Below, piece after piece: positions 34,636-43,993 of a DNA stretch of 64,000 nt. The position numbers and the translations under genes were made by a program. Below the pieces are notes generated by a model, which saw only the letters and a list, made by a program, of their open reading frames with translations, had not been told where the DNA came from and made no database searches. The stretch spans positions 1 through 64,000 of the forward strand of contig WRPE01000007.1 of assembly GCA_009773315.1 (NCBI GenBank), written 5' to 3'. How positions within the stretch are numbered: the stretch's first letter is position 1; each line of letters begins with the position of its first letter. The DNA comes from Syntrophaceae bacterium. GTDB lineage: Bacteria > Desulfobacterota > Syntrophia > Syntrophales > Smithellaceae.

Positions 34636-36078
34636 TTATCTGCCTTGCCCAAGCAGGATGGCCGGAATCGTCTTCAGGATCAGAGTTATATCGAGCCGTA
34701 AAGACCAGTGGTCAATATAATCCATGTCCATATCCATCCACTGATTAAATGTGATATCGTTTCTTCCGGGCTGGATCTGCCAGATACAGGTAATGCCGGG
34801 TTTCATGGAGAGGCGGCGACGTTGCCACAGCTCATATTTTTCCACTTCAGCAGGCGTAGGGGGCCTGGGCCCTACAACGCTCATCTCACCCCGGATCACA
34901 TTGATAAACTGGGGGAGCTCATCCAAGCCGAATTTTCTTAAGAATTTCCCGATATAAGGAATAATACGAGGATCCTTTTTTATTTTGAATGCCGGGCCAT
35001 CGGCCTCATTCAATTCTATAAGCGTGTATTGCTGTTCTTCAGCGCCTACGACCATGGAGCGAAACTTGTAGAGTGGAAATTTTCTGCCGTCCTGACCGCT
35101 GCGGATCTGTTTGTAAAAAACAGGACCGGGAGAAAACAATTTGATCAGACAAGGGATAATCACGAACAGCGGAAAGGTGATGATGAGCGCAAAAAGGGCC
35201 AAAACATAGTCCATAATGGATTTGATAGCCAGGGCATCCTGATTTTTCTGAACTCGGCTGATGACAAGCGCCGGTTCCGACAAAAATTGCTCAACTTTAA
35301 CGGAGTGAAATGTATGGCTCGTCATGAATTTCCGAATATACCAGTAGGGAATAATTCGGACGGTGATTCCAAACGTGTTGATGAAGGACAAATACCACTC
35401 AGAATTTTTTATTTCATTTAACGGCATTGTGATCAGGACTTCATCGATGACCCGGTTAATCAAAATATCCCGAATATCCTCCAGGGTCCCAATTACTTTG
35501 ACATCGCAGGCTACGGTTTTTCCGACGTCCTCCCGGTATAATTCGATACAACCAACGACTCTAATAGTGCTTTCCTTTTGTTTCTTGATTATTTCGATGA
35601 GCTCCTGGGCGGCGCCCCGGCTTCCCAGGATGAGGATCTGACGGTGGAAATAGTGGTCTTTGCGTTTTGAAACGATTAGCCGATCGATCAGCCAGCGGGC
35701 GAGAATCAAAACTGTCAGATCCATGAGATAAAATAGAAAAATCAGCAGTCGGCTGACATCGGTGATTTTAAAAATATACATGCACACCACCAAAATACCG
35801 GTGCTGATGGTGACCCCCTTCAAGAGATTCATCACCAGCGGGAATGTCATTTTGGCGCCGTAGCGGTAGTCGGGGCTAAAAACATCAAGGGTTACGTACC
35901 AGATGATGATGATCAGCAGCAGCAAAAGATAATAGTTGGGAACCGTGGTCAGTCCTTCAAAAGGACCAGCCAACCAGCTTCGTTTGACGGCATATACGGC
36001 AACAAAAATCATTGATGTCAGAAAAACATCCACCGCCAATTCAATTCTTCTTACCATCTCTCTGTCCTGATTCACCAT
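34636..36078 (-). CDS. polyprenyl glycosylphosphotransferase, initiating enzyme of polysaccharide synthesis
   Basis: This 480-residue protein transfers a sugar-1-phosphate from a nucleotide sugar to undecaprenyl phosphate. It has a hydrophobic N-terminal half with four or five helices, a CoA-binding-like central domain (ILGSRGAAQELIEII), a further helix near 290-315, and the catalytic bacterial-sugar-transferase domain. That domain shows KFRSMVVGAEE, DELPQFINVIRGEMSVVGPRPP and MKPGITCIWQ. It is the last gene of the minus arm of the polysaccharide locus. The sugar cannot be read; related enzymes use glucose or galactose. Confidence 0.9.
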   Translation of the reverse strand: MVNQDREMVRRIELAVDVFLTSMIFVAVYAVKRSWLAGPFEGLTTVPNYYLLLLLIIIIWYVTLDVFSPDYRYGAKMTFPLVMNLLKGVTISTGILVVCMYIFKITDVSRLLIFLFYLMDLTVLILARWLIDRLIVSKRKDHYFHRQILILGSRGAAQELIEIIKKQKESTIRVVGCIELYREDVGKTVACDVKVIGTLEDIRDILINRVIDEVLITMPLNEIKNSEWYLSFINTFGITVRIIPYWYIRKFMTSHTFHSVKVEQFLSEPALVISRVQKNQDALAIKSIMDYVLALFALIITFPLFVIIPCLIKLFSPGPVFYKQIRSGQDGRKFPLYKFRSMVVGAEEQQYTLIELNEADGPAFKIKKDPRIIPYIGKFLRKFGLDELPQFINVIRGEMSVVGPRPPTPAEVEKYELWQRRRLSMKPGITCIWQIQPGRNDITFNQWMDMDMDYIDHWSLRLDITLILKTIPAILLGQGR

Positions 36079-36090
36079 GATATATGATTC

Positions 36091-37209
36091 TTAATGGCCC
36101 AGACTCTTTCTATACAGTCTGTCATGCTCGCTGCAAGCGGTATCCCAGCTAAACTGTGTGGAAATCATCGCTATGGCCTTTCGCTTGAATTCAGCATACT
36201 GATTTTCGGTGCTGGTTTCAATATAATTTATATGTTTTGCAATAGCGGAAATATCTCCTACCGGAAAAGTCAGCCCCGGAAGGGTTCCCACAAGTTCCCG
36301 ATGCGGACCGATATCGCTTGTAACACTCATTATACCATAAGACAAGGCTTCCAGAAGCGTAATCGGAAGCCCCTCTAATTCGGATGCCGTGATAAAGGCG
36401 CGGGCGTTGGAGAACAGCTCTTCCAGGACCGTTCCGAACTGATAGCCGGTAAAGATGATCGAGGGGGTGTTCTCGGCCAGTTTTATCAAATTGTTCATGT
36501 ATTGTCCCGCAGCGGCGTTGTCGCCCACAATCACCAGGCTGTACTCTCTTGGATTCAATACATAGGCTTTAATAATATCTTCCATGCGCTTTTCAGGAAC
36601 CAGGCGGCCGACGCATAGAAAATAACGCCGGGCGGACAAGCCCCATTTTTTGATCAGGTTTGGCTCTTTGGGCGGAATCGGCGTCATCCCATTGGGGATA
36701 TAGAACGTGATCATGCCATGCACAGAATCAAAATATTGTTGAAGTTCCTTGGAAACCACAATCCGGTATTGTGCAAACAGCATGGCGGCAAGCTCGCCAA
36801 GATAGATCAGTTTCGACGCCCACCATGGCCATTTTTTACGCTGCCAGTCGAGTCCGTGACAGGTAAAAAAAACCTTCATCCTCGGTCTGAAAATGCGGGG
36901 CATCCAGCTGAAGAAACAGGGGCCAATCCCATGAATGTGAACGATGTCCGGATTTGAAAAAAGAATATGAATCATCGAAAACAGCGTGTGTAATAATGCG
37001 TCTGTGTACTTAAGGTTCAGGGTCGGCAGCCGCTTGATCTTCATCCCTTTATACAAATGGATGTCCTTCGGAACATAGTAGCTGCGGGCATAGATGGTAA
37101 TATCATATCCCCTTTCGGCCAGGCGTGAGTAGAGGTTTTCACAATGATGTTCAACGCCGCCCCATGTTGCGGGTACGCCACGGACGCCGGTTACTGCGAT
37201 TTTTATCAT
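36091..37209 (-). CDS. family 4 glycosyltransferase (DUF1972 type)
   Basis: This 372-residue GT-B transferase begins with GVRGVPATWGGVEHH, characteristic of the subgroup annotated as rhamnosyl- or mannosyl-transferases with a DUF1972 N-terminus. The C-terminal lobe has FLCVGRLVPEKRMEDII and SELEGLPITLLEALSYG, the nucleotide-sugar site of GT4. The ATG at 37209 has a GGGGA site. It sits just after another GT4 gene and before the initiating transferase. Donor and acceptor are unknown. Confidence 0.88.
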   Translation of the reverse strand: MIKIAVTGVRGVPATWGGVEHHCENLYSRLAERGYDITIYARSYYVPKDIHLYKGMKIKRLPTLNLKYTDALLHTLFSMIHILFSNPDIVHIHGIGPCFFSWMPRIFRPRMKVFFTCHGLDWQRKKWPWWASKLIYLGELAAMLFAQYRIVVSKELQQYFDSVHGMITFYIPNGMTPIPPKEPNLIKKWGLSARRYFLCVGRLVPEKRMEDIIKAYVLNPREYSLVIVGDNAAAGQYMNNLIKLAENTPSIIFTGYQFGTVLEELFSNARAFITASELEGLPITLLEALSYGIMSVTSDIGPHRELVGTLPGLTFPVGDISAIAKHINYIETSTENQYAEFKRKAIAMISTQFSWDTACSEHDRLYRKSLGH

Positions 37210-37211
37210 TT

Positions 37212-38384
37212 TTATCCCCAAATGGCCGTGAGCTTTGTCACGGTCTGTTCAATGTTGAACTGCATATAGACATCCCCGTAGGCATTCTTTCCGTAATCAG
37301 CGGCGATCAAGGGATGGTTTAATAAAAAAGCAATGGCTTCGGCGAGTTTTTCAGGGTTACCCGGAGGGACCAGGAGACAATTGTATTCGTGTTTTAAGAC
37401 AGCGCGGTTTCCGGGGATATCGGTTGCAACAATCGGCTTTCCGGCAGCCATGGCTTCAAGAAGCGCCATCGATGTTCCTTCAGAGGTGGATGGAAGAACA
37501 AACACCTCCGTTAAAGCCAGAATCTCGCGAACATCGTTTCGGCTTCCGAGAAAGGAAACCACATCTTGAACCCCAAGACTCTGGCTTTGTTGTTCAAGTG
37601 ATTCTCTGAGGTCGCCGTCTCCGGCCAGAAGCAATTTAAGGTTGCCAAGCCGGCGGGTCAGATACGGCATGGCCTCAACTAAATAGCGATGACCCTTGGG
37701 CGGCATGAGGCGCCCGACCGCCGTTATGAGTCGTTGCCCCGGCAAGGCGTCAACAGAAGGCAGCCATTCCGGGTTCGCCAGGGTACCGTGTATCGCTTCA
37801 ACATCAATCCCATTGATGATGATTTGGATTTTTGACGGCGCCAGATGAAAGACGCTCTTCAGTTGTTCCGCCACATCATCGGATACTGCGACCACTGAAT
37901 CCGTCAAATGATAAAGTATCCGGGTCACGCCGATGCGAAAATAATTTCGGAAATCGCCGGCTTTTCGCTCCGGCAGCAAAGCCGGATAATGTACGGTGGA
38001 AATCACCCGATCGGCGCGATACAGCCACCCCGCCGGAATGCCCGTAAATTCCGCATCCGACAGGTGGCAATGCACCACATCCACTTTATGCTGTCTGCAA
38101 AGAGCAATGATGTCTCTGACGTTTTTATAAAAATAGAGGATAAAATCGTATGGATGATAAATGCTGGGCCTGGGCCTGTTGAAGCAATGGACCATCACCC
38201 CTTTCGATTCGATTCGGGCCTTGATGGTTGTATCGGGTTGAATTACGCAGACAAGGGTTTGATATGCGGATTTTGGTGTTTTTTCGGCCAGCAGCACCAG
38301 CAATTCCTGAGCGCCGCCAACATTAAGCGCATCAATCACATGCAGGATTATTCTTTTGCTGCCCAGCATTTTATCCACCGTCAT
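37212..38384 (-). CDS. family 4 glycosyltransferase
   Basis: This 390-residue GT-B enzyme has the N-terminal glycine motif DALNVGGAQELLV. Its C-terminal lobe carries ITAVGRLMPPKGHRYLVEA and PSTSEGTSMALLEAMAAGKPIVAT, where the E-X7-E motif of GT4 retaining transferases is present. The start overlaps the stop of the CpsD-like gene by four bases. It belongs to the minus polysaccharide operon and probably extends the lipid-linked repeat unit. Confidence 0.9.
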   Translation of the reverse strand: MTVDKMLGSKRIILHVIDALNVGGAQELLVLLAEKTPKSAYQTLVCVIQPDTTIKARIESKGVMVHCFNRPRPSIYHPYDFILYFYKNVRDIIALCRQHKVDVVHCHLSDAEFTGIPAGWLYRADRVISTVHYPALLPERKAGDFRNYFRIGVTRILYHLTDSVVAVSDDVAEQLKSVFHLAPSKIQIIINGIDVEAIHGTLANPEWLPSVDALPGQRLITAVGRLMPPKGHRYLVEAMPYLTRRLGNLKLLLAGDGDLRESLEQQSQSLGVQDVVSFLGSRNDVREILALTEVFVLPSTSEGTSMALLEAMAAGKPIVATDIPGNRAVLKHEYNCLLVPPGNPEKLAEAIAFLLNHPLIAADYGKNAYGDVYMQFNIEQTVTKLTAIWG

Positions 38385-39283
38385 CCCAATATTTTATAGA
38401 CTTGCTGGGGTACGGGGAACTTGCGATCATTCAAAATAACTCCGATCGATTCAATCCCGAATTTTTGAAGTTTATCGATAACCACTTTGCTGACTTCATA
38501 CCGGGAAACGCCATATCGACATACCAAAAGAACCATGTCAACGGCTTTCGCGAATTCAATCATGGCGGGGCTGCTGACCAGGGGTTGGCCGTCTATGATC
38601 GTTACGTCGAAATTGGTCCTGCAAAATTTCAGCAGGTGTTCGATGGGTTCGCGCGAGAGCATGCCGCTGCCGATATTTTTTCCGATTGTCCCGGCTCCGG
38701 AAGGCAGCAAATAAAGCCCGGGGTACTCCGTTTGCACAACCATCGGTGCGAGGTCTTTTTTCTCGGCAACAAATGAATAGACCCCTGGAAGATTTTTAAT
38801 TTTGGGGATGGGCGTATGTCTCAGATTCGTATCGACATAGAGGACCTTCATGCTGTACTCTTTAGACAAAAACATCGCCAGATGAAAAGATATCAGCGTG
38901 ACGCCTTCTTTCCCGGATGATCCGCAAATCATGAGAGCCTGAACATTTTGTCTTGTCTCAAGCATGATGTTGGCCCAGCAATCCGAGAGGCTATAGCTCA
39001 TTTTGGAAAGCAGTGCCGGATAGGGAATGGTCAGTTTGCCCGGGATACGCGGGACGAAGCGGGCTTTCAGCGGTTTTGTCGGGGCCTGGGGCTCCGGTTC
39101 CCGAGCCGGAGTCGGAGCGCTCTGGTTGATGACAGGCTGCGGTTTACTGCTCTCGTTATACGCATCTCCCAGAAAACCAGGGTCTGCGGGCTTCGGTGGA
39201 TGACCGAGCCATTCAGATTGCGGATCAACAGAAACTTTTCCGCTGTTTTTATGTTTGGAATATACCTCTTCCCATATCTTCAT
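38381..39283 (-). CDS. CpsD/CapB-like P-loop protein with altered Walker A
   Basis: This 300-residue protein resembles the cytoplasmic tyrosine-kinase-like partner of Wzz. A proline-rich N-terminus of about 90 residues is followed by a MinD-like domain. Walker A' (VLYVDTNLRHTP) and the Walker B region (VTIIDGQPL) are recognisable. The Walker A segment reads CGSSGKEGVT instead of GxxGEGKST, so the invariant lysine before S/T is missing. No tyrosine-rich C-terminal cluster is present. It may regulate assembly without kinase activity. Its gene lies between the AAA-SPOR gene and two glycosyltransferase genes. Confidence 0.8.
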   Translation of the reverse strand: MKIWEEVYSKHKNSGKVSVDPQSEWLGHPPKPADPGFLGDAYNESSKPQPVINQSAPTPAREPEPQAPTKPLKARFVPRIPGKLTIPYPALLSKMSYSLSDCWANIMLETRQNVQALMICGSSGKEGVTLISFHLAMFLSKEYSMKVLYVDTNLRHTPIPKIKNLPGVYSFVAEKKDLAPMVVQTEYPGLYLLPSGAGTIGKNIGSGMLSREPIEHLLKFCRTNFDVTIIDGQPLVSSPAMIEFAKAVDMVLLVCRYGVSRYEVSKVVIDKLQKFGIESIGVILNDRKFPVPQQVYKILG

Positions 39284-39294
39284 GACGGACCCCT

Positions 39295-41124
39295 TTATCT
39301 TTTCACAACCTGACTTTTAATTCCTTTTTCTTGAAGTCTCCGCTGCAGGGCCTCTGCCTCGGATTTTTTTTCATAAGCGCCCAGATACAGTCGAAAGAGG
39401 TTCCTTCCCTTCTGGATTGCATAGGGGAAATATCCAGATTGCTTTAACTTTTCGAACAGATTTATTCCATCCATTTCGCTCGAAAATTCAGCCACCTGGC
39501 AGGCGTACTCGGTTTTTTGAACGGAGGCGCTGGCCAGTTTGTAAGTCGCCTTTATTTTTTTCGCCTCTTCTTCGGTTGAATAAAAGCCGATATAGATCCG
39601 CCACAAGGCCCCCATATCGCCCAAATCCGTTTTCACGAGATAGGGGGTCAGTCCCAATTGCTTTATTTCAGATATTTCTTGAAAAGCCTTTTCCTGCTGC
39701 TGATAACTTGAAGACCGGAGTGAAAATGGATGAAATGGAAACGATTCAAGCGTTCCTGCGGAAGCGGGTTCGATGCTGGAAGGTTGCTGGGTTTGCATAC
39801 CGCCGGCCTGCTTCGCAGGCGTATCGATTGGCGCAGAGGTCGCGGGCGCCGGCTTTTCACCGGACGGTTTATCGGTCATCTCTTCGCGCAGGGTTGGAAT
39901 GACTACGGTGTCCTTTTCCGCGGGAATGATGACCGCGGCTTTTTCAGATTGTTCAGGGGTCTTTTGCTGCGGCTCCGAGGCCGTCGGCGAAAAGAAATTG
40001 ATGATCTTGTTCTCATTATGGATGAAATACTGATATAGCCAGGAACCGGCCAGTATCAACAGGATAATAACAACAATCCATATCACGAATTTTTTGATCT
40101 TCTTACCAGAAGCCAAAACATTAGGAGGGATCGTTGCCGTTACCGGCTGGTACTCGCTTGTATCGGCCGTCGAATTAACCGGAGCCTGCCCAGCGGCATG
40201 GCCTGCCGGGAGATCTTCTGAAAAGGTGATGGCGGTTTGAGCTTTGTTCTTCGAATCGGCAACTCTTTCAGCTTCATTCACAACAGCACCCGTTCCGCCC
40301 TCTGCTTTGGTTTCCGCCAAGGTGCCTTCAACCAATTTTCTGGCATCATCCACAACGGCCGGAGGGATTTGAATCATTCGCTTTGAGGCGCCAATCAGCA
40401 AACAGGTATCACTGATGTTGTTGATCAGACGCGGAACACCCCCGCTGTATTCAAATATCTTTTTAATCGTTTCGTCAGGAAAAGCGGCGCCGGAGGCGCC
40501 GGATTTCATCAGACGAAAATAGATATAATTTTTTGTATCCTCCAGGCTGAATTTGGCCAGGTGGCATCGTCTTTTAATTCGTTGATTGAGTGAGCTTAAG
40601 GCCGGCGTTCTCAGATCCTGCAGAAATGACGGGTGGCCTACAAAAATCATGATCACCGGGAAAAACTCATTATGGTTAAATGTGGATAAATACTTCAGCT
40701 TGGTCAGAATGGTCGTGTCCAGCTCATGGGCGTCATCAATAATCAGATAAAACCGGGAATGATCGGCATCACCTCTGAAGCGATCATAAATCATATCCTG
40801 AAGAATCTCCTCATCTTCAGGAGTCGTGGAAATTCCCAGACTGGAGGCCATCCGCCGCAAGATTCCGCCATAGCCTTCATTGGAAGTCGGAATATATAAG
40901 ACCCGGGGCACCCCTTTTTCCTTTAAAACCTTAATCAGCCTGAGACACAGCAGGGTCTTGCCCATGCCGTATTCGCCTGTCAGTAAGAGAAAGGGCTCCT
41001 GGGTATCGATGCCGAAGAGCAGATAATACCAGGCTTCTTTATGCGTATCAGAGATAAAAAAAGTATCCGTGTTGGGGTGTGTGCTGAAAGGGTCGGTTTG
41101 CAAATGATAATAATCTTTATACAT
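39295..41124 (-). CDS. ExeA-like AAA ATPase with membrane helix and SPOR-type C-terminus
   Basis: This 609-residue protein begins with the ExeA/MshM-like AAA domain: YKDYYHLQTDPF, Walker A GEYGMGKT (50-57) and Walker B FYLIIDDAH (125-133). A membrane helix follows at about 345-370 (IWIVVIILLILAGSWLY). After a proline/threonine-rich linker come two SPOR-like repeats (about 470-609, with YLVKTDLGDMGALWRIYIG and FRLYLGAYEKKSEAEALQ). Similar ATPases occur in exosortase-linked polysaccharide loci. Here it could couple ATP use inside the cell to peptidoglycan binding in the periplasm during export. Confidence 0.85.
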   Translation of the reverse strand: MYKDYYHLQTDPFSTHPNTDTFFISDTHKEAWYYLLFGIDTQEPFLLLTGEYGMGKTLLCLRLIKVLKEKGVPRVLYIPTSNEGYGGILRRMASSLGISTTPEDEEILQDMIYDRFRGDADHSRFYLIIDDAHELDTTILTKLKYLSTFNHNEFFPVIMIFVGHPSFLQDLRTPALSSLNQRIKRRCHLAKFSLEDTKNYIYFRLMKSGASGAAFPDETIKKIFEYSGGVPRLINNISDTCLLIGASKRMIQIPPAVVDDARKLVEGTLAETKAEGGTGAVVNEAERVADSKNKAQTAITFSEDLPAGHAAGQAPVNSTADTSEYQPVTATIPPNVLASGKKIKKFVIWIVVIILLILAGSWLYQYFIHNENKIINFFSPTASEPQQKTPEQSEKAAVIIPAEKDTVVIPTLREEMTDKPSGEKPAPATSAPIDTPAKQAGGMQTQQPSSIEPASAGTLESFPFHPFSLRSSSYQQQEKAFQEISEIKQLGLTPYLVKTDLGDMGALWRIYIGFYSTEEEAKKIKATYKLASASVQKTEYACQVAEFSSEMDGINLFEKLKQSGYFPYAIQKGRNLFRLYLGAYEKKSEAEALQRRLQEKGIKSQVVKR

Positions 41125-42568
41125 GGCTTTTTATCATCCTCATTCGTGACTGGGGCCTTCCTGCCGGCGATGGAGAGAGCAGGCCCGATTCCAGAGAACG
41201 TGTATACAGACCATCCGCAATTCCTGCAAATAAAAAAGGGACGGCATTAACAAAAATATTATTTGAGGGTTCGACAAACAGGTTATTGTTCAGATAAACA
41301 CACCAGATCGCAAAGATGGTGATGCGCAGATTATTCCCCATGATGCCCGTATCGGGTAATTTCCCGGCCAGTTGCAACAATCGGCGCATGGTAAGAAAAA
41401 TAAGCGCCAGATAAGCCAGAAGGCCTGGAATTCCCAGTTCCGTCGCGATTCCCAGCAAATGATTGTGTTGAAACGTGGTTCTCGATTCTTCAATAATAAA
41501 CGGAACAGGTCCCTTGTACCTTTGTGAAGAGGAGGCTGCGGGAATGAACTGAGCCAATCCAACGCCCGTTAACGGGTGTTCGGAAAACAAAAAATAAGAT
41601 TGGTTCAACAAGGCCACACGGATACTCACTTCTTCACGCTGGGCAACGCCGCCCTCCCGTCTGTCTGTCGATAACAATCGGGGAGAATTTGCAATGCCCA
41701 CGATCAGAACGATCGCCAGCGGCAGTGCAATCAATTTCCATTTTGAGAACGACGTCTTGTACCATCCCAGAAAAATAAACAGCGTAATGAGCAGACCCAG
41801 ATAGACGGACCGGGTCAGGGTAAAAAAAACCGCCGGAAAGAAAAGCAATAGCGCTGCCTGATAAAAGACCTTGGCAAAACCCGTTTTTTTTTGCAGGAGA
41901 TGAAGTCCACTGATCAATCCGATCAGAATCCCTACCCCGTTAAAGGCCGAATTCAGAAATGGCCCTCTGGCGCGGTCCAGATGCAGCGGCGATGCCGGGT
42001 CGTTGATATAAGCCGGAAAAACAAACTGCCTGAGATTGGCGTATTCGAAAAAGGCCATAATGGAAAGGTATATCCCAAAATAGAACAGTGCCTGCAGGAT
42101 GAGCGTCACATCCTTTTCACTGACGATATAATTCTTGGCAAATATGAATATGAGAAAGGGAAAAAGATAACCGGTAATAAACACGAACCACGGTGATACA
42201 AACTCCGGTGACACGGCAACAAAACCTACCCGCATCATCGAAAGAATACAGACGAGTGCAAAAATACCCATGGTTATCTCGATGGTTCTGTTGGTTTGGA
42301 AACGAACTTTCCCCGTAAACAGACCTGCCACCAAAAAGAAGAGGATCACTGAAAAGAGCAGCCGCTCTATAGTGATATCAAAAAGGCCGGCCGGTCGAAG
42401 AACAAAAACACCCACGCCAAATACCGCGCCGGCAATGACCCATGCTCCCAGAAGGATTGCCGGAAGACTGAACCGGTCATCTTTTGCCTGAGCTTGTTTA
42501 TACCCACCCCCGAACCACAAAATGATGGCTACCAGAGCGATGATGATGAGCGCAATTTGTATGTACAC
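41117..42568 (-). CDS. O-antigen ligase / polysaccharide polymerase (Wzy-like) membrane protein
   Basis: This 483-residue protein has about 11-12 hydrophobic helices and a long periplasmic loop. The conserved region FSEHPLTGVGLAQFIPAASS with QHNHLLGIATELGIPGLL marks the O-antigen ligase/Wzy (PF04932) family. It would polymerise or ligate lipid-linked repeat units in the periplasm. A GTG start is used because no ATG is near; its ribosome site is weak. Its stop overlaps the start of the AAA-SPOR gene by eight bases. Confidence 0.88.
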   Translation of the reverse strand: MYIQIALIIIALVAIILWFGGGYKQAQAKDDRFSLPAILLGAWVIAGAVFGVGVFVLRPAGLFDITIERLLFSVILFFLVAGLFTGKVRFQTNRTIEITMGIFALVCILSMMRVGFVAVSPEFVSPWFVFITGYLFPFLIFIFAKNYIVSEKDVTLILQALFYFGIYLSIMAFFEYANLRQFVFPAYINDPASPLHLDRARGPFLNSAFNGVGILIGLISGLHLLQKKTGFAKVFYQAALLLFFPAVFFTLTRSVYLGLLITLFIFLGWYKTSFSKWKLIALPLAIVLIVGIANSPRLLSTDRREGGVAQREEVSIRVALLNQSYFLFSEHPLTGVGLAQFIPAASSSQRYKGPVPFIIEESRTTFQHNHLLGIATELGIPGLLAYLALIFLTMRRLLQLAGKLPDTGIMGNNLRITIFAIWCVYLNNNLFVEPSNNIFVNAVPFLFAGIADGLYTRSLESGLLSPSPAGRPQSRMRMIKSHV

Positions 42569-42592
42569 GGAGTCTGCCTTTGCCTTGCAGGA

Positions 42593-43981
42593 TTACAAGC
42601 TCGGTATGGACCCCAATACCGGCACGTTCAACTGCTTTTCGATGCCATAAATTGTCTTCGTGTGGTGATCAAACTGATCAACGGTTAAAGCGGCGGCGAT
42701 TCCCAGGAAGATTCCCGCCAAAAGACCGCCTAATACCAGCAGGATGCGATTGGGCTTATACGGTTTAACCGGAACTGAGGGCCTGTCAATCAAAGTCAGA
42801 AACTGTTTGTCCTGGTTCAGGGATTGTGCCATTCTGGCTTGTTCCATTTGGGCCTGGGTCCGGGTATAAGCCTCTTTGGCAATGTTGAATTCCTGCAGCA
42901 GGGCCTGATAGTTTACCTTTTCCTGAGCTATGGTCTGAATCCGATCTTTAAGGCCCTGGATCGTTTTTTCGAGCTGACCGATTCTGGCCTTGATGCTGTT
43001 AGCCGATATTTTTTGAGCGCTGATGACTCTTTTCATTTCTGTTTTCAGGGAATCCACGCTCAGTTTCAGCTCCTGTTCGACCTGCTTCATCGGCTCAAAA
43101 TTTGCCCGGAACTGGGGTTTCATTTCGTTCAATTGAATCTGAAGTTGCGCTACCTTGTTTTTAAAAACGGTGATGGCACGTCCCGTCACCTCCATTTCCG
43201 GCAATACCGCCGGAACGCCACTCTGATTGCTCTCCCTTTCGAGGGCTGCGATGGAGGCCTGAAGACCGGCCAATTCGGTCTGAAGTTCATGGTAATTTCG
43301 CAAAAACTGCGTTAACAGCGCGTTAGGTCCGACTTCAGCATTTGATTTGTTATCTCCCAGGTTCAGGATTTCAAGCAGGGCCAATGCCTGTTTGGTTTCG
43401 AAATCACGAACCTTGCTTTCCTTCTCCTGCATGTCTTTTTGTAGTTTCTCGGTCTGTTCCTGAAAAAATGAATGCGAGTAAGTCGTTTTGCCTTGAGAGA
43501 TCTCCCGGTATATTGCCAGATAGTTATCGGTGACCGATGTCGTAACCTTGGCCGCAAATGTCGGACTATTATCTGAAAATTCAACAATAAAAACACTGGA
43601 TCCTTCAAACGATTCCCCCCCCGGCGGGACCACATCCAAATTCTCCCGGAGCTCATTTACCTTTTTGGTGATCGCAGACTGCTGCTTGATCCCGGGATAT
43701 ATTTCCTGAACAACCCTTGTCAGGACCCGGTTAGAGGTAATGAGTTCCTTCTGATCCTGAAGAAATCGGCGCACCCTGTTCCGGTAATCCATGGAACTTT
43801 CCTGCTGCAGCGGATCAAAACTTTGCGGAATAACCAGTGAAAATTTAGCCGTTGACCGATAAACAGACGGGAGCGTTACGGCCATGACTAATGAAACGAT
43901 AAAAACAACGAGAAAGACCGCGATGATTAATCGCGACCGATAAAAAAGGATGAAAATAAACTCTCGAAATACATTTTGCAT
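42593..43981 (-). CDS. Wzz/GumC-like polysaccharide chain-length and co-polymerase protein
   Basis: This 462-residue inner-membrane protein has a membrane helix at about 18-38, a large periplasmic coiled-coil domain, and a C-terminal helix with a proline-rich lead (about 415-445). This is the polysaccharide co-polymerase layout. It has no fused kinase domain; the CpsD-like protein downstream supplies the P-loop part separately. It should set chain length and link the polymerase to Wza. It starts 12 bases after the wza stop. Confidence 0.9.
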   Translation of the reverse strand: MQNVFREFIFILFYRSRLIIAVFLVVFIVSLVMAVTLPSVYRSTAKFSLVIPQSFDPLQQESSMDYRNRVRRFLQDQKELITSNRVLTRVVQEIYPGIKQQSAITKKVNELRENLDVVPPGGESFEGSSVFIVEFSDNSPTFAAKVTTSVTDNYLAIYREISQGKTTYSHSFFQEQTEKLQKDMQEKESKVRDFETKQALALLEILNLGDNKSNAEVGPNALLTQFLRNYHELQTELAGLQASIAALERESNQSGVPAVLPEMEVTGRAITVFKNKVAQLQIQLNEMKPQFRANFEPMKQVEQELKLSVDSLKTEMKRVISAQKISANSIKARIGQLEKTIQGLKDRIQTIAQEKVNYQALLQEFNIAKEAYTRTQAQMEQARMAQSLNQDKQFLTLIDRPSVPVKPYKPNRILLVLGGLLAGIFLGIAAALTVDQFDHHTKTIYGIEKQLNVPVLGSIPSL

Positions 43982-43993
43982 AACAATATCAAC

